A stretch of 64,000 nt of DNA, taken from assembly GCA_016785225.1 (NCBI GenBank), contig JAFBJZ010000673.1:248001-312000 (forward strand). Direction: 5' to 3'. Under the pieces are notes generated by a model, which ran no database searches, was not told the origin of the DNA, and saw only the letters and a program-made list of their open reading frames with translations. Shown here piece by piece: positions 36,701 to 47,585 of the stretch. Made by a program: the position numbers and the translations under genes. Numbering within the stretch: the stretch's first letter is position 1; the number at the start of each line of letters is the position of its first letter. The stretch is from Psettodes erumei (lineage: Eukaryota; Chordata; Actinopteri; Pleuronectiformes; Psettodidae).

Positions 36701-39700
36701 TCATTGTGATTTAAAGTTAACATTCATGGCTGAGGAAAGACTGGACATAAGGATATTACTGGCTGCTTTTGCCAGCAGCAGCAGCAGCAGCAGCAGAAGT
36801 AGCAGCTGGATGCTCAGTGCAAGCACAATTATTTCTCAAGAAAGCCTCCTTAAGGCGGTTTGAACCACAGCGGAGCTCTGACATGGGTTAAATTGGAAGC
36901 GACAATGCTGGAATAGGGGTGGCTGCTTTTATGTCCCGTGTCTTTCACAGAGTTTTGGAACTGATTTAATCTTTCTCTTTAGTATTGCCTGTCCTTCTCC
37001 TGGTCTATCAATTATAGGGACTTACTGTAGGCTGATGGGTTAAGGTCCCCTGCCAATGACATGCTGCTCTTTTCCCATTTTGTGATTTTTTTTTTTTTTT
37101 TTTTTTTTTTTAATTGTGAGAAAAAAATGTTTTGTTTTCCAACCACTCTTAGTTTTAGCTGGTGCTTTAACTGACTCATAGTACACAAGGGCATAAAAAT
37201 GACTCTTCCAGAAGCACAGTGAACATCGCTGTTTGCTGTATCTCTTGGCCTGTATCGCTGTGTTAGGTGAACTCGCCTTGGGCGTTTGTGCGATGACTAC
37301 ACAACGGTGTGTACGCCAAATTGAAGGCTCACCGAGTAAAACAAATATGCACATGTCCCTTAGGTTTCTTGAATGTCTGGGTGTGATCTGAAATTCATGT
37401 TATGCTGTTTCTAGTGTAAAAGAGGAGTATTAATCAGTGTTGAGGGAGCTGCTACTTAAATTCTAGTTGCCCGGCTAAAAGCCAGTCAGGAGTTGGAGTA
37501 ACTAGAGGCAACTTCACCCTTGCCCCCCTTGTAGGCTGAAAAGATACAGTAGTTGTTACAAGCTGGTAGATTTGGGGGCTGGATTGCACTGGCCTCCAAG
37601 TATAACACTATAAACAGTAATGTCAGTTTGGAAATAGTCTCTAAGTGCATCAATGCCTGTTAAATTAATATAAATAACCGGCTGTAATTGTTTATTGGTT
37701 ATTGGAGCCATTATCACAATTAGGTATTACAACAGAAGAGCTGGCAGTCCATTTTATGGAGCTGTTATCTTCTTTTACAAATGAGCATATGCGTGCAGAA
37801 TTTAGATTTTTACGGGACTGTCATTTTTTGTTACAAACAATTCATGAACAATGATGGAAAACAATTATTTGTGGTTTTACAGGAACCAAATCTGGCTCCC
37901 CTTATTGCACGCTTAAAAGCGAAGATGCATCAGAGAAGCACTTTATGAAGATTGATACGGCACCTTCGACATCTTCGTTCACATCTTGCTCCCCGCAGCA
38001 GCAGAGGCCCGGTGATGAAGCCGAGCTTCACATCATAAACATCCCAGAGAACGCCAGCGTTTGGTAAACCTCGAGATTCACAAGATGCATCGCGTCGTAT
38101 TGTTTTCTCTCCTTGTTGGCAAATACAATTTCTGTTTGTCCATATTGCAGCAATGTTTCACTTCGGGTGGACACAAAGAAGATCAGGGTGTTCCTGAGAG
38201 GTCCTCAGGGCACCACATGGATCGTCCTCAATCCACAGTTCACCCAGTTTGGTGTAAGCTGAGGCACAAAGTGCACACACACACACACACACACACACTG
38301 CAGTCGTTAAAGCTCATGAAGTTGTCATATGTACTGCTCCACCACCACATGTCCTACAGCTTACTTGTTAACAAAGTTAACTGATTTCTTACACATAAGT
38401 AGTCCTGTGTCTGTGAAAATGGGCTTATTATTGAGGCAGCAGTTGTTCAACATAGCCTGTGAATCGCCACTGATTTATCTGAACACGTCTTCTCCTTCTG
38501 CAGTCTAACAACGACATCCTGCTGCCCACCATCACACACAGAATCTCGCCTATGTACACACTGAACAGTGACAATGCGGAGGATGTGCAAAGGAAGGCTT
38601 TGGAAATTTTCAAAGTCAACACTTTCACCAGCTACACTGAGCTCAGGCCAGCGGACTCTACAATTTTACTGGTTCTTGTAAAGAATGACAACCCTGCAGG
38701 TAAGACAGTGGAAAGGTAAAAAAAAAAAAAAAAATGGTTTTGAGGCATTTTCTACAAGTAGAGTAGATGGAGGGGGGTAAAAAGTCACAGCCCACACATA
38801 ACACATTACACAATACCATCACCATTATTGTTACCACTTGGAATATATTATTTTACATATACAGTGTGATGTGTTGTGGTTTGAATCACTCCTTTGAAGG
38901 TTTTTAAGACAGAAAAATCTACATTAACAGTGATAAATTGTTCTACAATATGGTTTATTTATCTCTGTTGCCATTTCTCTCTCAGTTACAGAAACAGCAC
39001 CGGAGCCAGTCATTCCCAATACGACCAATGCCCCTCATCAGATGCCTCTGCTGATGCAGCTGTACACCTCCCCAGATTACCGTTCTCCCCTGGACCCCAA
39101 CACCAAGGTACAGAGTGACAAGAGGATATATGCAGAGGTAAGTAACTGTTCTCCCCTCTCAGCTGTATTTAATGCTTAATGCTCAAAATGCATCATGTCG
39201 CTTATCCTTTCTCTTTCTCCTGTAGATTTCAGGGCACACTTTAGGGGATATTGTCTTGACCATCAAGGTGATCAGCTGCTTCTTGCGCTCCAAGGGCTCG
39301 TGCCCTGACGTGAAAGAGCTGCCCTTCATTCCAGAGGCCTGCTCCTCCAGTTCTTGTCCCAACAGCACCCGACTCAGCTTCTCCCTAGATCAACTCCAAG
39401 AGCTGACGTCCACCACGTGGGACGTGGAGTGCTCCGTCAAACTGTGCTACAGTGAGGTAGGAGGTAGCACAAATAGAACATATCAAGCGAGAAATGATCA
39501 TATTCATATGTTTATATTCTCTGGTGAAATCAAAATACTGTAGCTTAAGTGTAATTCATGACGTGATTATGTTATGATTTGGTTTAGAACTTGTGGTTGT
39601 TATTGATGAGTTGTTCTTACCATCTCAATAGAAATGTGGAGATGGAGGACGAGTGAAGAGGAATCTGGAGGTTACCCAGCCATGTCTGCAACCACCAAGT

Positions 39701-41889
39701 GAGTTCAGTTTAAGCTCCAAAACATGGATCAATTAATTATTAATTAATTTGGCACAGATGATACTAGATATTAATTTATTCTTAATGTATGCTTCTTTTA
39801 CAAAATAAACAAAATATGCAAACATACTGAAACTGACATAGCATTGAACAGCAATAGAAGGGCAGTAAGATTATTTGGTCCAAATTTCCTCAGTTGCTAA
39901 TTATCAATTGTGTGTAAATGTTAAATGACAACATAAACAGGTAGTTAAGGAGAGGAAGAAATTTGGCAACAGCTAGACAGAAACATTTGCTAAACTATAA
40001 GAGTGTGTTCATTTTTTAAATTTTCCATTCAAACCCAAAAAGCCGAAACAAACAAAGAAAAAAAAGAATTGCTTTCAATTCACACAAAAATGCACCCAAA
40101 ATCCAACAAATGCTGAAAGGTCCACTCTCCAAAATGGCCTATGTTGTCTTGATGGTGGCCTTCAGTTTAATATGTTCTTTTTTTGCAAACCCTTACTATG
40201 AAGAAAGACGATCATATTTAATTCTCCAACAAACTCTCTGAACTCTCAGAATAAAAACAGAAAACTTTTAAATTACCTTTTTTTGCCTGCAGGACTTAAT
40301 TGCTAGTCTGGCACTCGGTCAGTGTATTGCTGCTTGCTGCTATAATTTTCTTCCCTATTGTTGCTTTCAGTGCACAACAAATGCTGCGCAGGCAGTTGTC
40401 ATAGCAGTGAACTCAGGATACGCAGTGAAGGCAGTAAGGGGTTGCAGGGGCAGGGCCTCGTCCTTTAGGAAGGTCTGCAGGCTGACCTTGTGGCCACAAT
40501 CAGAAGTAATGGCCCTCAGGGGAGGGAGGTGAAGTCCTTTGTGTTTCCAAGGCGGTCTGACTATGTTGCTGTCCAAACACAGCCACTGGGCCTGCTGCTA
40601 TTGTTGGACCATTCAACATATTTTACTCAAACAAGGAAAGATGCCTTTCTTTAAAGGAAGAAGTCGCCAGACTGATGATTAATTTTCGAGGAAAAGTCAG
40701 ATTCTAAAAGAGAAATACAAAGGCTGCCATGTCAGTGTTGCAGTGTATGGTGAGGAAGCTGACTAAACTACTCATCCATGCTTTCCTGTGTCCTGTTTGC
40801 CTATTCTCTTGGCTGTTTTGCTTGAACTCACATAATTAGAAATGTTTTTTTCTGGAAAGACTGAAATACAGGAACGGACTGAGTCATGAAGGAACATGCT
40901 GCTTTGGTGGGCCTGTTTATGTTGCTCCATTCTTTAGCCAGTGTCAGAGATACAAGGGTTATATCAGCAGGACCAGCAGACTTTGCACTCTGCTGCGAGC
41001 CTTCCCTGGTCAGGACTGAGCGCTCCATTCAGCAATCCTTCCTGTTTGGTAGTTTTCATACAGAGGGCTCCAGGGAGTCACAGCACAGGCCTGCTGCCTG
41101 TCTCCTCCTGTCCACCTGCACTGGAGCTTCTGCTTCCTGCTCCTGTTTATTCAGCTTTTGCTGTCAAAGCCTCACTTATACAAACTAACACAGCAAGTCA
41201 TCACAGAAAAAAGTAGAAAAAAGTCTCTGGAGAAAGCCTGCTGGAGCTGCTGTGATGTTTCTGACTGTTTGGAATGCAGTCTGTTAAAATGCCCACAAGA
41301 TGTCACTATTTCAGTTCCCTGGGTCACATTTAAACCCAAGCATATTCATGTAAATTTTAATAAATTTGTCATTTTAATTTAAAAAAACACCACTGTTACA
41401 CTTTACACTTCAATTTTATCAGTAGACAATTTTAAATGTTGTATGTTCTGATATTAGGATTAATTCATTTTTATCTAGGCTCACAGCAGAGGCAGCTGCA
41501 CTACACATGTCATTTATTCAAATGTACATGATGCACAGAGTGGTGGCAAGTTTCTACAAAACAAACCCACTGTCTCCTGTCCTTCATGTCCCTGTCTTTT
41601 AATGTACTGTAGGAAAGGAGAGCTGTATTGTATGAAGCCCAGTATAGTACTTAGCCTAGCACACTCCACCAGGAGGCAGGAGGCAGCAGAGGCAGGTGAG
41701 AGAAACTCATGTAAAGGTGATGATTAGTTTCTTCCAAATGTTGTGGATACTTGTGGGAGGATCTCTGCGGGTACCAGAACAATGGGAAGAGGGAGAAACA
41801 AATGTGTGTTTTTCTGCACGCTGTTTTTCTTGATAGGCAGCACGTACAGTAGCGCGACCACTGGACCATGTGCAAATTTTAACACAAAG

Positions 41890-41921
<32 letters not shown>

Positions 41922-43806
41922 TATGTGTGCGCGTGGTTCCTCAAGTTCAGATTTTGTTGCAAAAATTAAGTCTGGACACAATTTAACAGCCAGTCAGATG
42001 CAGAAAAAACAGATGCAGTCAAAGTTGAGATCACAATTGTAACTCCCCAAACTCCCAACTGCTTTCTAAATCAAAATTATCTATTTTTTCAACTTGAAAA
42101 ACTGGAAGAGGAGATCAATAACTGCCCAGTGAGTGGTTTGTTTGTATCAGATGGCAGAAGAGTGAAGGTGAATTTGGGCAAACACTCTCAGTGATCTATT
42201 GTACAGCTTTCGTAAAGTGTCCTATGTCTCAAGGCGATCTGTCCGTGGCCTTGCTGGACCACAAAGAGTGAAGCAAAACTGTGGGGGTGGCCTTTCCAGG
42301 CTAATGCAGCATGTCTGTGCCACCGTATTGTATGCCAGGGGCTTGATCAAGTTTTAGTGTTAGCCTGTTCTGTGCTTTGAGGGGAAAGTGATTTTTTATT
42401 GCTGCTGGCTCTGAGTTTTATGTTTTCTATTAAGTTTGTTAGCAGAGAAGCACGTTCTGCAGGGCTTGGCTAAAGAACAGCACCAGTGCATAACTTGATT
42501 GTAAATTGAAATTTGTATCATTAAATTAGTACAGAGGAAATGATAGAGTACAAATTTACTTTTTTTTTTATTCCTGTTAGGGTGAGGTCACGCTGCAAAA
42601 ATAATGACTATTACATTTCCTGCGTGGGCTTTGCTGGTATTGTCACAGTAACGAGAAGAAGTGTTGAAGGGCCATACTGTAGCTTGTACAAGTTGCATAC
42701 ATTTGACATTTCTGTTGGTTTCAGTTGTGGAAATGAGAAAACCAGCCTGTAGAGACATAAAACTTGGGTGGTAAATGTCCATCACAGAAAATTTGTCTCT
42801 TTCATTTATTATTATTTATTACAGTTCATTGTCATTATATAGTCAGGTACTTTTAAAGTTTTAAAACACATTTATTTGTTTATTCAAAGAAGTTCCTAAA
42901 TCCTAAATTTGAGTTCCTGCTGCCTACCAAATTATATTCACTAAAGACATATGCACTGCTACTGTCAAGAACTACAAGAAAATTAGCCAATCGGATCAGG
43001 TTTCTGAAATCTGTCCGCTGTTACCTCTGCAAAACATATTTGATCATATATCTTTGGACAACATTTGATATATACCATAATAACTCTTTTTCCAGTCTTG
43101 CACAGACAACTGGAGCACCGTGTTGTCACATTGATGAAATACAAAACAGCGTCAGGGTGATCACTGTGATTGACAAACAGCTGTACTTATCAAGAACATC
43201 TCATGTCTCTACACATCTACTCACACTGTGTTGTCATTAGCAGTAACCCTCGTGTTTGTTATTGGTTGCTGCTGTCGTTTTACTGAAGCTTGCATACATT
43301 GTTCTTTTTTTATGTGTATGTTTCAGTGCCACCATGCTTTGATTTCGGCCTACCTGGTGTATTGGGAATTGCATTTGGAGGGTTCCTGATTGGAGTATTA
43401 CTTATTGGAGCACTGTGGTTTATCAAAATTAAAACAGGTAAATGCATGACTAACACTATCATGTCTGTGGTGAAATATTCATCTGAATGCATGTTTGCCT
43501 AGATTTGAAATGGTCTCATTCTTCTTTTCAATTTCAATTCAGGATACCCAACTGGACTAGACATGAGCTCAACTGCAGCAAATCTCCCTGGTAAGGATTT
43601 TTCTCTCTTTTCTTCTCTTTTCATTTGTCCTTTGCTTGTTATCACATTGTAATTGCCTTTTTTTCCCCCCTGCTCTTTCTTCAGGATGTCCCTGCTCAGG
43701 AGCAAAACGACAACCAGTTTCTACCAACCCTTCCCCCTCTGAGAACAGCAGCGCCAACGCTAGCATTGGAAGCACCCAGAGCACGCCAACCAGCAGCATG
43801 GCATGA
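12961..43806 (+). CDS. eng: Endoglin (CD105), TGF-beta/BMP co-receptor
   Basis: Fourteen coding exons spanning 30.8 kb give about 580 aa (human 658). Endoglin is a type I membrane glycoprotein of endothelium that binds BMP9/10 and tunes ALK1 signalling. A signal peptide (residues about 1-22) leads into an orphan domain containing CWTSFITEDNVEVHIL. Cysteine-rich ZP-type sequence follows (ISGHTLGDIVLTIKV, VECSVKLCYSEKCGDGG), then one membrane segment at about 498-520 (GVLGIAFGGFLIGVLLIGAL) and a Ser/Thr-rich tail ending SIGSTQSTPTSSMA, nearly the mammalian tail and PDZ ligand. N-glycosylation sequons include NVS, NKS, NTT and NST. Intron phases match human ENG exon by exon through exon 8. One flaw: exon 3 fits only as 39 bp with a non-GT donor; the available GT donor gives 38 bp and a frameshift. 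The total, 1743 bp, is a multiple of three only with 39 bp. Confidence 0.95.
15384..15473 (+). mobile_element. Fossil non-LTR retrotransposon (reverse transcriptase C-terminal piece)
   Basis: One frame reads LLFVLKALHGPAYGFISEHLW and then stops. This matches the FKALHGLAP-type block found near the end of many fish LINE (L2/Rex1-like) reverse transcriptases. Only about 30 codons are clean and the flanks are frameshifted, so it is a dead fragment; the family is not certain. Confidence 0.6.
16478..16510. repeat. (GGA)n trinucleotide repeat
   Basis: About eleven GGA units in a purine-rich region that continues as GA-rich sequence to about 16.9 kb. Confidence 0.92.
17964..18004. repeat. (ATT)n trinucleotide repeat
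   Basis: Thirteen to fourteen perfect ATT units. Confidence 0.95.
18084..18175. promoter_or_regulatory. E-box/GATA cluster in eng intron 1 (candidate enhancer)
   Basis: CAGCTG at 18133-18138 is followed after exactly 8 bp by GATAAG at 18147-18152. Two further GATA cores flank it (18084-18087 and reverse-strand 18172-18175). E-box-N8-10-GATA is the composite site of TAL1/LMO2/GATA complexes in blood and endothelium. Enhancer function is inferred from context in eng. Confidence 0.35.
18723..18777. repeat. (TG)n microsatellite
   Basis: Perfect TG run of about 55 bp, the longest dinucleotide repeat in the window. Confidence 0.97.
20271..20295. promoter_or_regulatory. GATA-forkhead-ETS composite in eng intron 1 (candidate endothelial enhancer)
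   Basis: GATAAG (20271-20276), forkhead core TGTTTAC (20281-20287) and ETS site CTTCCTGT (20288-20295) sit side by side within 25 bp, 7.3 kb after the eng start codon. These are the motif classes used by endothelial enhancers. Activity is inferred. Confidence 0.35.
25822..25958 (+). CDS. eng: eng exon 2 (orphan domain)
   Basis: Acceptor TTTCAG and donor ACG|GTACGT. It encodes ASGQTCMPKK through GCWTSFITEDNVEVHILKFTTT, matching the GCV...LEVHVL block of mammalian endoglin. It runs from phase 1 to phase 0, as human exon 2 does. Confidence 0.92.
26122..26160 (+). CDS. eng: eng exon 3 with defective or mis-sequenced donor
   Basis: The acceptor TTTTCAG is good and the exon encodes LTAQYVMFSHDEK. 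Reading on gives TAA immediately. The only GT donor, AA|GTAAGA at 26159/26160, leaves phase 2, while exon 4 needs phase 0 and reads into a stop in the shifted frame. One additional G would give the ideal AAG|GTAAGA and restore phase 0, which is the phase of human exon 3. Confidence 0.7.
26161..31945 (+). other. eng: eng intron 3 (5.8 kb)
   Basis: AT-rich intron with poly-T tracts (26.41 kb, 29.71 kb) and a small tandem-hairpin sequence at 28575-28611. I found no extra exon of length 3n+1 that could repair the phase problem of exon 3. The ORF at 28.1-28.4 kb has no family resemblance. Confidence 0.6.
31946..32059 (+). CDS. eng: eng exon 4
   Basis: Acceptor CTCTCAG and donor TAT|GTGAGT, with 38 codons (DDNMFHLEM to INADVHIY), phase 0 at both ends. 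Confidence 0.9.
32060..35742 (+). other. eng: eng intron 4 (3.7 kb)
   Basis: No recognisable gene or repeat family. Short ORFs on both strands look random. Confidence 0.7.
35743..35920 (+). CDS. eng: eng exon 5
   Basis: Acceptor TTCCAG and donor CAG|GTGAGG. It encodes LNNKSTISL to KFSSTGTT with an NKS glycosylation sequon, going from phase 0 to phase 1, as the human counterpart does. Confidence 0.93.
36773..36796. repeat. (CAG)8 trinucleotide repeat, intronic
   Basis: Eight perfect CAG units followed by AAG and further AGC units. It is not in a coding exon. Confidence 0.9.
37086..37111. repeat. T26 homopolymer
   Basis: Uninterrupted run of 26 T. Confidence 0.95.
37883..38063 (+). CDS. eng: eng exon 6
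   Basis: Acceptor TTTTACAG and donor TTTG|GTAAAC. It encodes GTKSGSPYCTLK to IINIPENASV with an NAS sequon, going from phase 1 to phase 2, as human exon 5 does. Confidence 0.92.
38151..38253 (+). CDS. eng: eng exon 7
   Basis: Acceptor TTGCAG. It encodes CNVSLRVDTKKIRVFLRGPQ onward. Two overlapping donors exist; GGT|GTAAGC at 38253/38254 is chosen because it gives phase 0 and an open join to the next exon, matching human exon 6. Confidence 0.9.
38274..38298. repeat. (CA)n microsatellite
   Basis: About 25 bp of perfect CA, 20 bp after the eng exon 7 donor. Confidence 0.94.
38504..38699 (+). CDS. eng: eng exon 8
   Basis: Acceptor TCTGCAG and donor GCAG|GTAAGA. It encodes SNNDILLPTITHRISP to ILLVLVKNDNPA, going from phase 0 to phase 1. 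Confidence 0.93.
38986..39137 (+). CDS. eng: eng exon 9 (start of ZP region)
   Basis: Acceptor CTCTCAG and donor GAG|GTAAGT. It encodes TETAPEPVIPNTTNAP to SDKRIYAE, including LLMQLYTSPDYRSP, going from phase 1 to phase 0. Confidence 0.93.
39226..39456 (+). CDS. eng: eng exon 10 (ZP region)
   Basis: Acceptor CTGTAG and donor GAG|GTAGGA. Its 77 codons begin ISGHTLGDIVLTIKV and carry seven cysteines plus an NST sequon. Confidence 0.95.
39632..39698 (+). CDS. eng: eng exon 11 (end of ZP region)
   Basis: Acceptor CAATAG and donor CAA|GTGAGT. It encodes KCGDGGRVKRNLEVTQPCLQ and ends in phase 1. The dibasic VKR resembles a processing or linker site, but this is not established. Confidence 0.92.
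39699..43326 (+). other. eng: eng intron 11 (3.6 kb)
   Basis: Non-coding DNA with a T-tract/GT repeat (41890-41922). No recognised gene. Confidence 0.7.
41890..41922. repeat. T19 tract followed by (GT)7
   Basis: A compound simple repeat, visible directly. Confidence 0.9.
43327..43437 (+). CDS. eng: eng exon 12 (transmembrane)
   Basis: Acceptor TTTCAG and donor ACAG|GTAAAT. It encodes MPPCFDFGLP and then the hydrophobic helix GVLGIAFGGFLIGVLLIGAL followed by WFIKIK, with phase 1 at both ends. Confidence 0.95.
43543..43590 (+). CDS. eng: eng exon 13 (cytoplasmic, 48 bp)
   Basis: Acceptor TTCAG and donor CCTG|GTAAGG. It encodes GYPTGLDMSSTAANLP. Phase 1 at both ends, so the exon could be skipped without a frameshift. 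Confidence 0.9.
43685..43806 (+). CDS. eng: eng terminal coding exon (cytoplasmic tail)
   Basis: Acceptor TCTTCAG. It encodes GCPCSGAKRQPVSTNPSPSE and ends NASIGSTQSTPTSSMA, then TGA at 43804-43806. The last block is the conserved Ser/Thr cluster and C-terminal SSMA of endoglin, target of receptor kinases and PDZ partners in mammals. Confidence 0.97.
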
Positions 43807-46800
43807 GATTATGGTAATCTCCACCACCACCAGGACCACCACCTCCCTTCAAAGTCACCTGTACGGGTTTTGTGCTTTTGTTTTCTCTAATAATGCTTAA
43901 AAAGCATTTCGCCCCCCTACCTGGCCCCTTTAAATTCTCATCAAAAAAGCACAACACACATCTTTGACACACCAAGCCTTAAATAGATGTGATCTGGGAG
44001 TTTGTAATGGTGGGTGGGAGTGGGGGGCTGGGTGAGGGATAACAGTAGTCTAATCAATGGCTTCTGACGCTCACCGCTAGTGCCTTTCTGTGAAGTCAAG
44101 CTCCCAGACAGGAAGTTAAAGAGGGCAAGAGAAAAAAATTGGCTCCCAGCAACAGGAAAAACAAACCATATCCCCCCCAAGAGCTAACAGGAAATTCACT
44201 GCATTCCTTTCAATGAATTGTGCTTGTGTAATGGCAGCACAATAATAGTTAGGCAGGAGACAAACCAGTCAAAAGACTGACTTTGAAAAACAGATGAAAA
44301 GCTGTTTTGCACTCAAGTCTAAGCTACAAAAAACACAAAGGGCTTTTGGGTAGGTCAGTTCAAAAAAAAAAAAAAAAAAGAAAAAAGTTATCAACAACAC
44401 CTCGGGGGCTGGAAAGCTCATCACGTTAGGATCTCAATGAAGTCAATGAAATGCTCACTTCGAGGGGTATTTGTCTTAATTGGAGTTCGAGGTCAATGGT
44501 TAACAGCTACCTCCTATGATTTAGAAGTCTGGAGCTAAGTTTAAACTTAACACTAGATTTCTCTGGTGAATTGATCTTACTTTCTGCCTTTTTCCATTTT
44601 TTTTATTCTGTGTCACTTTAAGTGAAACTTACAGCTGACCAGCTCGGTCAATTGTAGCTCACAAAACAAAGTCGTGGTGCCATTTTCGTGCTATCCAGTA
44701 GCTATATCAGGGCCTTTATACAAAAAGAGTTTTTTTTCCAGTGTTTCTTGAAAGTTACAGTGACATATAGTTGATTTTCTAATTACCCAACGATTCTGAT
44801 CTCAAATCATGTTTATAGCCCAAAGGTAGCAATGAATTATGAAACATTAAGAAAAGGGCTTTTGTTTATGTGAGTGCAGAAATAATCACTCTTGTAATGT
44901 ACAGTACTGAATGTGGAGATGTATGGCTGTATCCACAGCTGAGTAATGTGCCCATAAGGAGGAGTTTGCACCCAAACCCAGCATATGGCCTGATATACAG
45001 ACTGAAGCGCCACTCATAGAGCTATACCCAAAAGGTGGAGTTTCTCTAAAAACAGTCTATCTGGAAATTGAATTCCAGTACTTTTCCTTTTGCACAGCAT
45101 CTATTCTCATCAGAATTAATAACAAGTCCATCACCACTCATTTATTGCAACCATAAAAATCTCTCACACATACAAACATGTATATTTCCAAAAGACCGTT
45201 GCATTTAAGTGTTTGCAGGCTAATTAAATAATAACCCTGTACGCTAAGATACAGCTGTTTATGGCATATAAACAAGAACTCTCCCCTCATTTAAAGACTT
45301 GACATTAAGCATGAATAAACTATTCAACCCGCTTACCCATGTTCAGGGTCTTTTCATTCAATAAGTAGCCAGCAACTCATGCTAGTGCTCTCCCTCCTGA
45401 TTGGAAATGAGTTCACAAAAGGGAAATAATTTTTGCTGCAGGCTGAAGAGCCACTGCCTCAATGTGACCAAACTCCTAGAAAAGTATAGGTACAAACAAT
45501 GGGCTGTAATATTCTGTACTTAATCTGATATATAATTAATGCTTTTATGCAAAAGGAAATGGAATCTGTGCAATTTAAGATAAATGTTTGTTTTTAATAA
45601 ATAGGCTTGGTATATTGGCAAACCTCATTCCCTAAAGTCTGAACACAGATTAAACCTGGAAAAAACAGGCTCTGAATATTCAATAGTATAATCACTGGTA
45701 GGAACAGTACATTTTTGTATGTCCTTATTGCAACTATACATCAGTCGAAATTTAACCCCATGAAATCAAGTTGGTTTTTTTTTCAATTCTAGCTATTTTA
45801 AGCTATCACTAAACATTTATAGTGATACAGAAACTGTCATTTCAGAGAGACAAGATTGATGTTAAAATTACAGACTTGGGTTTACTACCTTCCATAGACT
45901 GCATCAGCCACTGCACTGCTAATGTTGGACAGAAGCTGCATAGATGCATGTCGGGGACTTCCACAAAGGCTACAAATGTAGAGCGATGGTCATCCATTTG
46001 TTTCAGTGTACAAATGTAAATGTATTTTACATGTATTTTTATTGCCACTATTTTACCTCTTAATAAGAAATTCTCCCATCACATGTCAAGTCTTGTAAGT
46101 TGATAGGCAAACTTTCAAAAGATCAGTTTGTTTCTGCAGTATATCGCGTTGACACAAGCACCAAAATTTGTGACGTTCCTTTATATACATTTGCTACACT
46201 GAATTACTTTTACTGATTCGTATATAAAGATATATAGATATATATATATTTGCATTCCAAATATTTACTCACCTTTCTTATTTGGATTGTTAAAATAATT
46301 TATTCACCTTCAAATCTAATCTCAAAAAATGCTCTGTTTTTCCAAACCAACATTTTGTAAAATGCCTCCTCATTGTATGTATTTGAATAATGTAGCTTAT
46401 TCCCCGTCTCTCTCTCACTCAGTGTGTGCGTGCATGTATGTTTTTCTGTGCATGCCTGATTTTCTTTGTGTATTTGTGTAGAGACCAAACAAAGAGGGCC
46501 AGTACAAATTGCCACTTGAGTATTTGTGCAATATGATGAGGTTAACCTGTATGTAATGTCTATATGTAGTTTTTTTACAGTGTATTTTTTTTGTAAGTGA
46601 TGTATGATTTTCTTCCATCTTAACCTGCTTCATTCTTTTATGTATTTTAAAGAACTGGGACAATTTCTAATCAAGGCACTTATCAAATGCACAACATTTG
46701 TTTTGTATAGTAATCTTTGTTTTGTATTCTCATATAGATTTGAGTTTCGATTACATTGTATTCACAGACAGTGCGTGTCACATTGCGTGTCACCGACAGT

Positions 46801-47585
46801 ACATTTGGTTTGTTGGTTTTACCCCTGCTAACCCTGACTAAAAACACAGCGTATGTCAGACATCCTGACATTGTGTTGTGTTCATTCTACTATCTTCAGC
46901 TTGTGTGATGGGGAAGAGCATCCAGGGACAAAATGTCTCACCACAAAGTGGCATCACAGTAAAATATGCAACACTCTGTTAAGTTTGAATGCTCTCTGAA
47001 AACTGCCAAAGTAAAATGCAGCAAGCAGTGAGAATTTGTTTAATGGCTGCAATATTAGACATATTTTTCAGGTATTTGGGTATACCTTGTTAAACTAGTC
47101 CCAGGGAATGTCTCTGCTGACAGTGAAATCAGAGAGGCTGTCAGTTAATTCAGTTGCTAACCCTGCAAATCCCTTCGTTACCTCCGACCACAGCTTCCTC
47201 CTCCTCAGACACTCACACAGTTAACAAAAGAGTATGTGTCTCTGCATATACATAGTATATGTACCGCATTTCTGTGTGTGTAGGTGTACAATAGAAACTG
47301 AGCCTACATTTCTGAAAACAGATTTTTCCTCCAGCCTCATAACAACATCCAAATTCAGAATTCTTACCAAAAATATCTGACACCTTAACATGTCAGAATG
47401 TCTGTTTTGATTTTATTAAGTATAAATGCAGTATTATTTGTGCCAGAATGGGCAGCCTTTTACCATTTAAAATGGGTCCATTTGTTGTGATAGTATTTCA
47501 CTGATGTCATGTAATTTTTATTGTCTTTGAAGAAATAACTGTTTGTCTGGAATTATCTTAATAAAGGGAATATGACAAACATGCT
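43807..47585 (+). other. eng: eng 3' UTR (probable, 3.8 kb)
   Basis: AT-rich non-coding DNA without recognisable exons. An internal AATAAA near 45.6 kb could give a shorter transcript. The final AATAAA at 47560 is followed by T/GT-rich sequence. The extent is inferred. Confidence 0.5.
47560..47565 (+). terminator. eng distal polyadenylation signal AATAAA
   Basis: Canonical hexamer with a T-rich downstream element within 40 bp. Confidence 0.5.

Larger units (their letters stand above)
35921..37882 (+). other. eng: eng intron 5 (2.0 kb)
   Basis: Holds an eight-unit CAG run (36773-36796) and a 26-bp T tract (37086-37111). Otherwise unremarkable. Confidence 0.7.

Noticed and set aside
36773..36796. 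CAG8 run as a coding polyglutamine or polyserine tract
   Set aside because: It lies inside eng intron 5 with no exon signals around it.
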